Assembly: GCF_902506105.1 (NCBI RefSeq)
Contig: NZ_LR733304.1
Location: 1,907,458 to 1,971,457, forward strand
Length of the DNA stretch: 64,000 nucleotides
Source: Aeromicrobium sp. 9AM
GTDB taxonomy: Bacteria > Actinomycetota > Actinomycetes > Propionibacteriales > Nocardioidaceae
Direction of reading: 5' to 3'
Shown here: positions 55,756-63,684 of the stretch, one piece after another
Layout of the letters: each line of letters opens with the position of its first letter
How positions within the stretch are numbered: position 1 is the stretch's first letter
Made by a program: the position numbers and the translations under genes
Notes under the pieces: generated by a model
The model's database searches: none
Seen by the model: only the letters and a program-made list of their open reading frames with translations
What the model was told of the DNA's origin: nothing

Positions 55756-57303
55756 ATGGGACGACCGAAGATCCTCGAGATCAAGGCCGTTACCGACTCA
55801 CGCCAGGGCGTGCGCGGACTCAAGCAGCTCGAGACGTCCGCCGATCGCACACAGCGACGAGTCAGCAAGGCCGGCCGCATCGGCGCGGCCGCCTTGCTGG
55901 CTCTCGGCGCAGCCGGCATCCACGCCGCCAAGGCGGCCGCCGCCGACGAGGCGAGCCAGACCACCCTCGCCAGCGCCATGCGCAAGAACGCCGGCGCGAC
56001 CGACAAGTCGATCGCGTCGACCGAGAAGTGGATCGACCGCACAGCTCGAGCCAAGGGCGTAGCCGACGACCAGCTGCGACCAGCCCTGGCAACGCTCGTG
56101 AGAGCGACAGGCTCGGCCTCCAAGGCCCAGAAGAGCCTCAGCCTGGCCATGGACATTAGCGCGGCCACAGGCAAGCCTCTGGCCACCGTCTCGGCCGCCC
56201 TGGCGAAGGGCTACTCAGGCAACACCGTCGCCCTTGGTCGGCTCGTCCCTGGCATCGACAAGGCCACGATCAAGTCGGGCAACATGGCCAAGATCACCGG
56301 CGTGCTCGCCAAGAAGGTCGGCGGCGACGCAGCTCGAGCAGCTGCAACGAACGAGGGCAAGCTGCGGCGAATGTCCGTCGCCACCGGCGAGCTCGAGGAG
56401 CAACTGGGCGCGGTCCTGCTGCCGGCACTCGGGACGCTCGTCGACGTCCTGGGCACGACCGCCACATTCCTGCAGAACAACTCCAAGGCCGTCCTGATCG
56501 TCGCCGCCGTGCTCGGCGGCCTCGCGGTCACCGTCGTCACGATCAACGCCGCCTACCGTGCCTACCAGGCGACGCTCCTGGCGGTCGAGACCATCAAGAA
56601 GCTCTCCGTCATCACCACGGCCGCGCAGACCGCCGCACAGTACGCATTGGGCACAGCCTGGCTCGCCGGCCGCCTCGCCGCGATCGGCTTCGCATTCGGC
56701 ATCCGCCTGATCAACGCCGCGATGAAGGCCAACCCCCTCGGCCTCCTGATCACCGGGATCACACTCGTCATCGGCTTGCTCGTGCTGGCCTACAAGCGCT
56801 CGTCGACGTTCCGCTCGATCGTCCAGGCCGCCGGCCGTGGAGCATCAGCAGCGATGGGCTGGATCATCGACAAAACCAAGTCAGTCGTCCAGTGGCTCGG
56901 CAAGCTCGGCCCCGCCGCGAGCAAGGGCAAGGACATCGCCGTGAAGGCGTTCAAGCTCTACACGCTCCCGATCCGGACCGTCATCGACCTGATCAAGAAG
57001 CTGATCGGCTGGCTCGGCAGGATCAAGTTCCCCAAGGTCCCGAAGGCGTTCAAGAAGCTCGGCGGCCTGTTCGGCGGCGGCGGCGCTCCCAAGACACCCC
57101 CAGACGCGCCTGGTGGCTCCGCGTCCGCCTGGGGTCGTGGCGGCCCCGGCGGGGGTGGGTTCTCCATCCCCGTCGGCGGCGGCCGGGGTGGCTACGGCAA
57201 CACATACATCGTCGTCAACGGTGCCCTCGACCCCGTCGCAGTCGGCGACCAGATCGACACGATCCTCACCCGCCGCGCTCGCAGAAGAGGCCTCAAGCCA
57301 TGA
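55756..57303 (+). CDS. tail tape measure protein
   Basis: 515 aa from ATG 55756 behind AAGGAG. Long helical N-terminal region, two hydrophobic segments (AVLIVAAVLGGLAVTVVTI and NPLGLLITGITLVIGLLVLAY), and a Gly-rich C-terminal region (GGGGAPKTPP, GRGGPGGGGFS). At about 0.15 nm per residue this predicts a tail near 75-80 nm, short for a siphovirus. Confidence 0.92.
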   Translation: MGRPKILEIKAVTDSRQGVRGLKQLETSADRTQRRVSKAGRIGAAALLALGAAGIHAAKAAAADEASQTTLASAMRKNAGATDKSIASTEKWIDRTARAKGVADDQLRPALATLVRATGSASKAQKSLSLAMDISAATGKPLATVSAALAKGYSGNTVALGRLVPGIDKATIKSGNMAKITGVLAKKVGGDAARAAATNEGKLRRMSVATGELEEQLGAVLLPALGTLVDVLGTTATFLQNNSKAVLIVAAVLGGLAVTVVTINAAYRAYQATLLAVETIKKLSVITTAAQTAAQYALGTAWLAGRLAAIGFAFGIRLINAAMKANPLGLLITGITLVIGLLVLAYKRSSTFRSIVQAAGRGASAAMGWIIDKTKSVVQWLGKLGPAASKGKDIAVKAFKLYTLPIRTVIDLIKKLIGWLGRIKFPKVPKAFKKLGGLFGGGGAPKTPPDAPGGSASAWGRGGPGGGGFSIPVGGGRGGYGNTYIVVNGALDPVAVGDQIDTILTRRARRRGLKP

Positions 57304-58787
57304 CCCTCACCCGACCCGCGTACAAAGTCATCGTCGAGAACGTCACCGCCGGCTGGACGTACGAGTGCACCCAGGACGACGACTCCACACTCGTAGACGA
57401 CGTGCAGCTGGCCGATGGTTTCACCATGTCGTGGGCATTTGCCAACGGCGAGACTCCCGGCCAGCTCGAGCCAGACCAGGTCACGTTTCGGCTAGTCGGC
57501 ACGTCGGCGGCCGTCCTGCCTTCGATGGACATCGGCGACGAGATCGTCGCGCAGCTGCTGCGTCCCACCGCCGGCGACCCCATCACCTACATGAAGTTCC
57601 TTGGCCGGATGACCGAGCCGGCGATCGAGCCCATCGGGAAGGATCGGATTCTGGCGACAGTCACGGCGAACGGACATCTCGCCGTGCTGGCCGGCAACAC
57701 GATCAGTGATCGCAAGTGGCCCGAGGCCGTGACGTTCGACCAGCAGCTCGCCCGATACGAACGCATCGCCCAGCTGGCGAAGATCAATCTGTCGTGGCCA
57801 GTGCAGGACCAGGGCCCGCTCGGCGCGCTCGAGGTCGACAGCCGTTCCGCACTCGACACGCTCGTCGAGCTCGCCAACGGTCAAGCCTTCCCCGGATTTC
57901 TCACGGTGCTGCGGGTCGTCAAGGGCGAGACCGCCCCGGCTCAGTGGAACTACGATCCGAACAGCGACATCCTTTACGCCTACGACACGATGGACAACGA
58001 CCAGTCCTCGATCGACGCCGGCGACGCCCCGTACAAGCTGGTCAAGGTCGGCCTGGTCGCGGAGCTCGCCCGCCAGGCCCTCGACGTCGACGACGTCCGA
58101 CAGATCTCGGCGTCGGTGATGGACCTCGATCCCGGTTGGCGCAAGGACCGCGCCGACGCTGTCAACCAGATCGTGTTCCAGGGCATCTCCCCGCTCTCAG
58201 ACACAGACTCCAACGCGGCCGTGATCGCGCAGCACGACGACCTGGTCGCCAAGTACGGCCCCAACCCCCGCAACCTGGACTCTCAGCAGCGCGACCCGGC
58301 CGCGTACGACATCGCGACGATCGATGGCGACTTCACCTACGCCGAGGTCTATCTGCCGTCCTACGACGACGCCCTGCCCGACTGGTCCGTCGACAAGGTC
58401 ACGATCCGAACCGAGCTCATGACTGACGCCGAGCTCGATCGGTACGCGCCGATCTTCTACCCAACTCCGTCACTCGACTTCGACCCCGCCGAACTCACAC
58501 AGCCGGCCCGGCTGATCATCGCGGACGTCGTCGACAGGCTCGCCGTCAACGGCGCCGCGATCACCGGTTTTCTGATCGGCTGTTCGTTCCAGATCACCGG
58601 CGGTGAGCTCACGATCGTCCCGCAGCTGCGCAACGAGGCCGTCGCCCCGTCAACTATCAACGGCGCGATCACGCCGGCCACCCTCGCAGCCAGCCCGACG
58701 CTCGCTGCGACGACTGTCGCGAACGTCGCAGCCCTGCACATCGACCCCACTATTCGCGTGCGCGACATCGCGCTCGCCAGCCTCTAG
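57300..58787 (+). CDS. minor tail protein (tail tip)
   Basis: 495 aa, ATG 57300 overlapping the tape measure stop. A beta-rich protein following the tape measure (YKVIVENVTAGWTYECTQDD at the start). By position it combines distal-tail and tail-hub functions that larger phages split over several genes. No enzymatic motif was seen. Confidence 0.8.
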   Translation: MTLTRPAYKVIVENVTAGWTYECTQDDDSTLVDDVQLADGFTMSWAFANGETPGQLEPDQVTFRLVGTSAAVLPSMDIGDEIVAQLLRPTAGDPITYMKFLGRMTEPAIEPIGKDRILATVTANGHLAVLAGNTISDRKWPEAVTFDQQLARYERIAQLAKINLSWPVQDQGPLGALEVDSRSALDTLVELANGQAFPGFLTVLRVVKGETAPAQWNYDPNSDILYAYDTMDNDQSSIDAGDAPYKLVKVGLVAELARQALDVDDVRQISASVMDLDPGWRKDRADAVNQIVFQGISPLSDTDSNAAVIAQHDDLVAKYGPNPRNLDSQQRDPAAYDIATIDGDFTYAEVYLPSYDDALPDWSVDKVTIRTELMTDAELDRYAPIFYPTPSLDFDPAELTQPARLIIADVVDRLAVNGAAITGFLIGCSFQITGGELTIVPQLRNEAVAPSTINGAITPATLAASPTLAATTVANVAALHIDPTIRVRDIALASL

Positions 58788-58794
58788 GAGACTC

Positions 58795-59157
58795 ATGGGC
58801 ACCACGGCGCACGGCTACCGATACATGGACTCGACGGAATTCCTCGCCACCGTCCACACCAAGATCAAGAACCTTGCCGACGACGTCGAATCGAAAGTTA
58901 AGACGATTCAGTCCGGCTCCGTGACGGTCAACATCGCGATCGGTAGTGCGAGCGGCACAGCCACCGTCACCTTTCCGACCCCCTTTACGGTCGCGGTCCC
59001 GAAGATCGCACTGTCGGGCGGCGTCACTGGCAACCCGTACGTCGTCACCCGCAACGGCACGTCTCTCACCCAAGTGACAGTCGTGGTCAACCGCCCATCA
59101 GGTGCGTCCACCGCGGCCGCCGCGAGCCTGGTCGTCGACTGGATCGCACACGGATAA
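58795..59157 (+). CDS. lectin-like tail tip / receptor-binding protein (putative)
   Basis: 120 aa from ATG 58795 behind TAGGAG. An N-terminal helix (FLATVHTKIKNLADDVESKV) may attach it or form a trimer. The C-terminal part, TVTFPTPFTVAVPKIALSGG, ending VVDWIAHG, has the form of an H-type lectin domain, which binds GalNAc-like sugars. It is the only candidate receptor-binding protein in the prophage. Confidence 0.6.
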   Translation: MGTTAHGYRYMDSTEFLATVHTKIKNLADDVESKVKTIQSGSVTVNIAIGSASGTATVTFPTPFTVAVPKIALSGGVTGNPYVVTRNGTSLTQVTVVVNRPSGASTAAAASLVVDWIAHG

Positions 59158-59168
59158 GGAGCACGATC

Positions 59169-59807
59169 ATGGCAAAGACTCTCTATGCGCCCGGCACGTC
59201 CGGCATCGGCACACGAGCTCGAGCGTTCAGCTGGCTCGGCAAGAGGTTCTCCCCCGGCTGGTGCCTGTACTGGTGCCTGGTCTACGTGTTCAAGGTCCCC
59301 GGCCTGGGCGACTACGACCACGACGGCTCAGCCGACGCCGAGGACTACTGGAAGGCCGCCAAGAAGCGCGGCAAGGTTGTCGAGACCTCCGACCCCAAGA
59401 AGATCCCCGCCGGCGTCCTGATCATGTGGACCGGCGGCAGCAGCGACCACGGACACGCAGCCTTCTCCCTGGGCGACGGCGAGATGATGTCGACCGACCT
59501 TCCGACTCGAGGCGAAGTCGGCCGCGTGCCCATCAGTGAGGCGCATGACCGGTGGGGTCTCAAGCTCGTCGGGTACGTGCTCGTCGACGGCAACGGGTTC
59601 ACCCTTGTCCGCGAGGATCGCACCAAGTACGAGACGACCACTGAGGTCAACGTGCGCAACACCCCGTCGACCAGGTCGAAGATCCTGCGCGTGCTCGAGG
59701 AGGGCCACCGCTTCGAGGGCAAGGACGTCGTCAACGGCGGCGGCCGCGAGTGGGTGCAGACCGCCGGCGACAACTACGTCGCGCTCGAGTTCGTCAAGAA
59801 GGTCTAG
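59169..59807 (+). CDS. endolysin: Cys/His amidase or peptidase plus SH3 domain
   Basis: 212 aa, ATG 59169. The N-terminal catalytic domain has Cys in GWCLYWC and His in DHGHAAFSLG, as in CHAP/NlpC-type enzymes. Between them lies DYDHDGSADAED, a calcium-loop (EF-hand-like) motif. The C-terminal 60 residues (TTTEVNVRNTPSTRSKILRV onwards) are an SH3-type cell-wall-binding domain. It would cut peptidoglycan at the end of lysis. Confidence 0.82.
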   Translation: MAKTLYAPGTSGIGTRARAFSWLGKRFSPGWCLYWCLVYVFKVPGLGDYDHDGSADAEDYWKAAKKRGKVVETSDPKKIPAGVLIMWTGGSSDHGHAAFSLGDGEMMSTDLPTRGEVGRVPISEAHDRWGLKLVGYVLVDGNGFTLVREDRTKYETTTEVNVRNTPSTRSKILRVLEEGHRFEGKDVVNGGGREWVQTAGDNYVALEFVKKV

Positions 59808-59812
59808 GCACC

Positions 59813-60118
59813 TTGTCCGACACAGTCCTGGTCGCCCTGATCGGCGCTGTCGCGCTGATCGCGTCGACCATCCTGTCGACCATCCTGTCGACCATCCTGA
59901 CCCGGCCCTCTAAGGCGCGCCAGGAGGCCACCCAGCAGGCCGCCGAGAAGGCCGTGCAGCAAACCAAGCCGATCAGCAACGGGTTCGCCAAGGAGGTCCG
60001 CACGTTCATCAAGGACATGCGCGAATTCCGGGAGCACTCGACCAGGCACGGCGAGTTCCAGGACCAGCTGCTCGTCGCGATCGACCAGCGCGTCACCAAC
60101 CTCGAGGAGAAACCATGA
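59813..60118 (+). CDS. small membrane protein of the lysis cassette
   Basis: 101 aa from TTG 59813. One N-terminal helix (LVALIGAVALIASTILSTIL) then a charged helical region that could form a coiled coil. The ILST unit is encoded by three copies of a 12-bp repeat (GTCGACCATCCT) near 59866-59900. Its position between endolysin and holin suggests a lysis accessory or holin-like role. Confidence 0.65.
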   Translation: MSDTVLVALIGAVALIASTILSTILSTILTRPSKARQEATQQAAEKAVQQTKPISNGFAKEVRTFIKDMREFREHSTRHGEFQDQLLVAIDQRVTNLEEKP

Positions 60119-60318
60119 AGCTCGCACCCATCAGCAAGGCCATCGCCGGCGCAACCGCCGGCGGCGTCTGCGCGACCGTCGTCGCCCTCGGCACAGCAAT
60201 GGCCGACGGCGACCTCACCGGCAAGGAATCTGTCGTCGCCATCGGCGCCGGCCTGGTCCTCGCCGGCGGTGCGGTCGGCGGCATCGTCTACCGTTCGCCG
60301 GCCAACCGACCGTCGTAA
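60115..60318 (+). CDS. holin (putative)
   Basis: 67 aa, ATG 60115 overlapping the previous stop. Two hydrophobic helices (AIAGATAGGVCATVVALGTAM and VVAIGAGLVLAGGAVGGIVY) joined by a charged turn (DGDLTGKE) and a short basic tail. Class II holin layout. Its 3' end overlaps the convergent HNH gene by 31 bp. Confidence 0.72.
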   Translation: MKLAPISKAIAGATAGGVCATVVALGTAMADGDLTGKESVVAIGAGLVLAGGAVGGIVYRSPANRPS

Positions 60319-60731
60319 CGGGCGGCTTTGATCCGCCGGCACTCCGCGCAGTACAGCCGCCGGCCGCGATCGCGCCGACCATGCTTGACCCGTGGGTGAC
60401 CCGCAGGGCACACCGCGTCTACCCGCGCCCAGTCCCGCAGCTCCTCGGCGCTGACGTTCCGCGCTGCCGAGTTGAGCCGGCCATGAGCCGGGTTCACGCA
60501 CCAGACGTGCTCGCAAGTCCGCTCGAGCGGAGCCGACTTCGGGATCGGCCCAACGGCCCAGGTGTAGAGCAGTCGCTGAACGAGCCACTTCGTGCCCTCA
60601 AACTTGACCAGCGCGCGGCCGCTGTCGGCCATCGCGGTCGGCCATCGCCAGCACTCCTCCGACTTGTCGACCCTCGCCTCGATCGCCTCTCGAGTATGGT
60701 CCGGCCAGTCGCGCCAGTCGCTGTAGCTCAC
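60288..60731 (-). CDS. HNH endonuclease behind the integrase
   Basis: 147 aa from GTG 60731, overlapping the integrase stop (GTGA). It has the homing-type HNH pattern CWRWPTAMADSGRALVKFEG, then RTCEHVWCVNPAHGRLNS. A C-terminal zinc-ribbon-like part follows (CPAGH, CAECRR). It is the last gene of the leftward integrase operon and is convergent with the holin. A free-standing homing enzyme or a specific phage-biology role are both possible. Confidence 0.8.
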   Translation of the reverse strand: MSYSDWRDWPDHTREAIEARVDKSEECWRWPTAMADSGRALVKFEGTKWLVQRLLYTWAVGPIPKSAPLERTCEHVWCVNPAHGRLNSAARNVSAEELRDWARVDAVCPAGHPRVKHGRRDRGRRLYCAECRRIKAARYDGRLAGER

Positions 60732-61537
60732 GCCGCTGCCGCCGCCATCATTGCGGCCCTGATCTGCCCCCGGCCGACCTCCGTGTAGATCTGCACAGTG
60801 TCGAGTTTCGCGTGGCCCAGGAACTCCTGGACGGCACGGATGTCGCCCGTCGCGTTCAGGGAGTCCGTGCCGGCGCGGTGCCTCAGCGAGTGCGTCGTCG
60901 ACGTCCCCTCGAGTAGCCGGCTGATCAGCTTGCCCAGGTGCGCCGGCGTGATGTGCGACGGCAGCGCCGGCGACGGGAACAGCCAACCGGGCGGCCCGTT
61001 GAGGATCTCGGCCGCCAGATCGTCCGGCAGCGGCACCAGGCGCACGTGCCCGCCCTTGCCCTGGACGCGCAGCGCGTAGCCGACCAGGTCCGGCTCGACG
61101 TCCTCTCGCCGCGCTCGAGCGATCTCGCCACGCCGCAGGCCGCACTCCTTGCCCAGCCGCAATGCCTTGCGCACTCGGTCGTCAGCGGCCCGCAGCGCGG
61201 CCGCGTAGACGTCGACGGGCACGGGGCGGGGAATCGCTCGAGGGACGCGGATCGAGGGGAGCAGGTGCGCCGGCGACGACGTCACGAGCCCGGTCGCCAT
61301 CGCCCAGCCCCAGAACACCCGCAGCGACGCGCGATAGGAACGCTTGGTCGCCGGCTTCCAGTCAGGGTTACCGATCCACGTCTCGAGGTCCTCGAGCGTG
61401 ACGTCGACGAGCTCGAGCTGCAGCTCCCGTGCGCACCGCCGAACGTGGTACGTCCTCAGGCTGATCGTCGTGTCTGGCAGGCCGGCCGCCCGTAGATGTC
61501 GCTCCCAATCCCCGATCCCCCACGCTGTCCCCGTCAT
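60728..61537 (-). CDS. int: tyrosine integrase with alanine-rich C-terminus
   Basis: 269 aa, ATG 61537. Complete catalytic set: Arg135 in GLRRGE, His216 and Arg219 in HSLRH, His242 in LGHAK, Tyr251 in QIYTEV. It is small, lacking a large arm-binding domain. The protein ends MMAAAAA, a C-terminus like ssrA-type degrons. In phages with integration-dependent immunity the integrase is also unstable for this reason. It would recombine attP with the tRNA-Lys attB. Confidence 0.93.
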   Translation of the reverse strand: MTGTAWGIGDWERHLRAAGLPDTTISLRTYHVRRCARELQLELVDVTLEDLETWIGNPDWKPATKRSYRASLRVFWGWAMATGLVTSSPAHLLPSIRVPRAIPRPVPVDVYAAALRAADDRVRKALRLGKECGLRRGEIARARREDVEPDLVGYALRVQGKGGHVRLVPLPDDLAAEILNGPPGWLFPSPALPSHITPAHLGKLISRLLEGTSTTHSLRHRAGTDSLNATGDIRAVQEFLGHAKLDTVQIYTEVGRGQIRAAMMAAAAA

Positions 61538-61588
61538 ACCTGTGAGGCTAGTGTGACCAGAGTGACGTGCAACACCCTGTCACGCGAC

Positions 61589-61741
61589 CTAGTCAAGATC
61601 GGCCAACGCGCGAAGCAGCGTCACATGCAGCTCGCCGTGTCGGCGGATCAAGGCGTCGCGCTCCTCGCGGGGTGCGTCGCCGAGATTGCGACGAGTATCT
61701 AGGTACTCCTCGAGCAGGGCAGAGGCTTCATCGATAGTCAT
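61589..61741 (-). CDS. 50-aa small protein leading the integrase operon
   Basis: ATG 61741 is preceded by a strong GAGGAGGAG. It encodes 50 aa (MTIDEASALLEEYLDTRRNL, then DAPREERDALIRR to the end ADLD), helical and charged, with no recognised family. It is 51 bp upstream of int. In the circular phage its ATG overlaps the TGA of the extended repressor (ATGA), so there it would be translated with the repressor. In the prophage it is cut off from the repressor promoter. Confidence 0.75.
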   Translation of the reverse strand: MTIDEASALLEEYLDTRRNLGDAPREERDALIRRHGELHVTLLRALADLD

Positions 61742-61801
61742 GCTGCGATCTCCTCCTCGGAGTACTCAATTGGATCGGGCGCTATGCTGAGAGCGCTTAA
61801 A

Positions 61802-61836
61802 CAGCGGGTTCGGGGTTCGAGTCCCTGATGCCGCAC
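61802..61836. other. attR core (35 bp)
   Basis: Identical to 45243-45277. It holds only the 3' half of tRNA-Lys. The phage arm (61742-61801) is the complement of the missing 3' end of the viral form of the repressor. Confidence 0.97.
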
Positions 61837-61837
61837 T

Positions 61838-61873
61838 GTGAAGGCCCCGTTCCTCGCCGAACGGGGCCTTCAC
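61838..61873 (+). terminator. original tRNA-Lys terminator, displaced by the prophage
   Basis: Perfect 14-bp arms (61838-61851 and 61860-61873) with an 8-base loop, followed by TTTT. Before integration it lay just behind tRNA-Lys. It now only blocks read-through at attR. Confidence 0.88.
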
Positions 61874-61908
61874 TTTTGGCTGAACCGAGCGAGCTCTGCG
61901 AGCGAGCG

Positions 61909-61977
61909 TGAAGCCAGGTTGAGCGATCGCGGCGAAGCCGCCCGATGACGAAACCTCGTGAGATGACGTCGCAACGC
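61909..61977. repeat. intergenic repeat, copy A
   Basis: CAGGTTGAG (61915-61923) and CGAAACCTCGTGAG (61949-61962) followed by GACGTCGCAACGC recur in the same order at 62705-62775 with a different centre. AGGTT and AACCT arms make each copy fold back. The stretch 61874-62012 holds nothing else. Confidence 0.65.
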
Positions 61978-62012
61978 GAGCACTCGTGAGCCGACGACGC
62001 GACGGAGGACAC

Positions 62013-62351
62013 ATGGACCACACCCGCGCACAGACGCTCCTGCACCAGGAAGAACACGCCGCACGGCAGATGCTGGCCACGCTCAGCCGTGACTTCACCG
62101 GCATCGTCGATGCGTCCGCCGACTCCAACGCAGACGACGAGCACGATCCTGAAGGCTCCACGATCGCGTTCGAGCGCTCGCAGGTCGGCGCACTGATCGA
62201 GCAGGCCGAGCGGCGCCTGGCCGAGATCGATGCCGCACGTGCTCGCCTCGACGCGGGCACGTACGGCCGGTGCGAGGTGTGTGGGGAGCCGATTCCCGAC
62301 GGTCGCCTGGAGGCGCGGCCGGTCGCGCGTACGTGCGTCGCGCACGCCTGA
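62013..62351 (+). CDS. DksA/TraR-type zinc-finger protein
   Basis: 112 aa from ATG 62013, five bases after GGAGG. Helical N-terminal half (coiled-coil-like), then the finger GRCEVCGEPIPDGRLEARP, ending RTCVAHA. The fourth zinc ligand is His instead of the common Cys. Actinobacterial members of this family are thought to bind RNA polymerase through the secondary channel, but the acidic coiled-coil tip of DksA is not evident. Confidence 0.85.
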   Translation: MDHTRAQTLLHQEEHAARQMLATLSRDFTGIVDASADSNADDEHDPEGSTIAFERSQVGALIEQAERRLAEIDAARARLDAGTYGRCEVCGEPIPDGRLEARPVARTCVAHA

Positions 62352-62404
62352 ACGGGAACTCTCGGCACGCCCCACGAGTTGGGCGGGGCAAGGAGGAATC
62401 ATCC

Positions 62405-62680
62405 ATGAAGTGTCCGACCGACAACGCCACCCTCGTCATGAGTGAACGTGCCGGCATCGAGATCGACTACTGCCCCGAGTGCCGTGGGGTGTGGCTCGAC
62501 CGAGGAGAGCTCGACAAGATCCTCGACCGTGCTGCAGCCGATGCGCCCGCTCCCGCCCCGGCCCAGCCGCAACAGCAGTACGTCGAACCGCAGTACAACC
62601 AACCGCGATACGACAACCGGCAGCAACAGCCGTACCGCAAGAAGAAGAAGGAGCACTGGCTCAGCGAGATCTTTGACTGA
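62405..62680 (+). CDS. TFIIB-type zinc-finger protein
   Basis: 91 aa, ATG 62405. The zf-TFIIB domain is at the N-terminus: MKCPTDNATLVM, then IDYCPECRGVWLDRGEL. A Pro/Gln/Tyr-rich disordered middle and a lysine-rich end (RKKKKEHWLSEIFD) follow. Widespread in actinobacteria, function unknown. Confidence 0.85.
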   Translation: MKCPTDNATLVMSERAGIEIDYCPECRGVWLDRGELDKILDRAAADAPAPAPAQPQQQYVEPQYNQPRYDNRQQQPYRKKKKEHWLSEIFD

Positions 62681-62704
62681 GGCAAGTGAGCGCAGCGAAC
62701 GGCC

Positions 62705-62775
62705 CGAAGTCAGGTTGAGCCGAAGCACGCCGGAGGCGTCAGCTTGTCGAAACCTCGTGAGCCGACGTCGCAACG
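62705..62775. repeat. intergenic repeat, copy B
   Basis: CGAAGTCAGGTTGAG (62705-62719), then AGCTTGTCGAAACCTCGTGAG in two halves (62741-62761), then CGACGTCGCAACGC. The order matches copy A, and AGCTTGTCGAAA is shared with the palindrome at 20284-20327, so the three belong to one mosaic family. Confidence 0.65.
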
Positions 62776-62785
62776 CAACCACACG

Positions 62786-62801
62786 TGTGAACCTCGTCAC
62801 G
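62786..62801 (+). promoter_or_regulatory. CRP/FNR-family-like site TGTGA-N6-TCACG
   Basis: TGTGAACCTCGTCACG lies 34 bp before the epimerase ATG. It has the same form as 13560-13575, including the final G mismatch. Motif match only. Confidence 0.4.
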
Positions 62802-62835
62802 AAATAGCCCCTCCGGTCCCCCGGTTGAGTCAGAC

Positions 62836-63684
62836 ATGAAGATCTTGCTCACCGGGGGAACCGGTTTCATCGGCTCGGCCGTCCTCGACCAGCTCGTCGC
62901 GGCGGGTCATCAGGTGACGGCTGTCGTCCGCAACCAGAAGTCCTCGCTCCAGGTGCAGGACGCGGGCGCCACCGGCATCATCGGCGACCTGTTCAACGCA
63001 GAGTGGCTGGCCGCAGAGCTGCGCGGGCACGACGGGGCGATCCACACGGCCGCCGGCGGGGACGAGCGCGACGCCGAGCTCAACGATGCGGTCATCGACG
63101 CCGCGATCAGCGCGTTCGCCGGCACGCCCAAGCCACTCGTCCACACGGGTGGCATCTGGGTCTACGGCAACAACGCCTCGATCACCGAGTCGAGCCCGCT
63201 CGACGCCCCGGCCCTCACCGCGTGGCGTCCGGCCGGCGAGCGGCGTCTGCTGGAGTCCGGGATCAAGGCTTCCGTCGTGCAGCCGGGCATCGTGTACGGC
63301 TACGGCAAGGGCATCCCGGCGATGCTCTCCGCCGAGTCGGGCACCGTGGCCCTCATCGGCACCGGTGAGCAGCACTGGACGACCGTGCACGTCGACGATC
63401 TCGCCGACCTGTACGTTCGCGCGCTCGAGCAGGCGCCCGGCGGGCGCACGTATGTCGGCGTCAGCGGGCAGAACCCGACCGTGCGAGAGCTCGGTGAGGC
63501 ACTCGGCGGCGACGTCGCCCCCGAGAACCCGGCAACGACCGTCGAGCGGCTCGGCGCGTTCGGCGAGGCCCTCCTCCTCGACCAGCAGGCCAGCGGCAGC
63601 CGCGCCAAGAGCGAGCTCGGCTGGCAGCCGACCCGGCCCAGCCTGGTCGACGAGCTGCGCGCGGACGACGCGGAAGCGGCCTAG
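62836..63684 (+). CDS. NAD-dependent epimerase/dehydratase (extended SDR)
   Basis: 282 aa, ATG 62836. Extended-SDR cofactor motif TGGTGFIGSAVLDQL at the N-terminus. The usual YxxxK is not clearly present (the Tyr region reads TGGIWVYGNNASITE), so it belongs to the atypical group acting as reductases or flavin/NAD-binding proteins. Its stop overlaps the convergent methyltransferase stop (shared CTAG). Confidence 0.82.
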   Translation: MKILLTGGTGFIGSAVLDQLVAAGHQVTAVVRNQKSSLQVQDAGATGIIGDLFNAEWLAAELRGHDGAIHTAAGGDERDAELNDAVIDAAISAFAGTPKPLVHTGGIWVYGNNASITESSPLDAPALTAWRPAGERRLLESGIKASVVQPGIVYGYGKGIPAMLSAESGTVALIGTGEQHWTTVHVDDLADLYVRALEQAPGGRTYVGVSGQNPTVRELGEALGGDVAPENPATTVERLGAFGEALLLDQQASGSRAKSELGWQPTRPSLVDELRADDAEAA

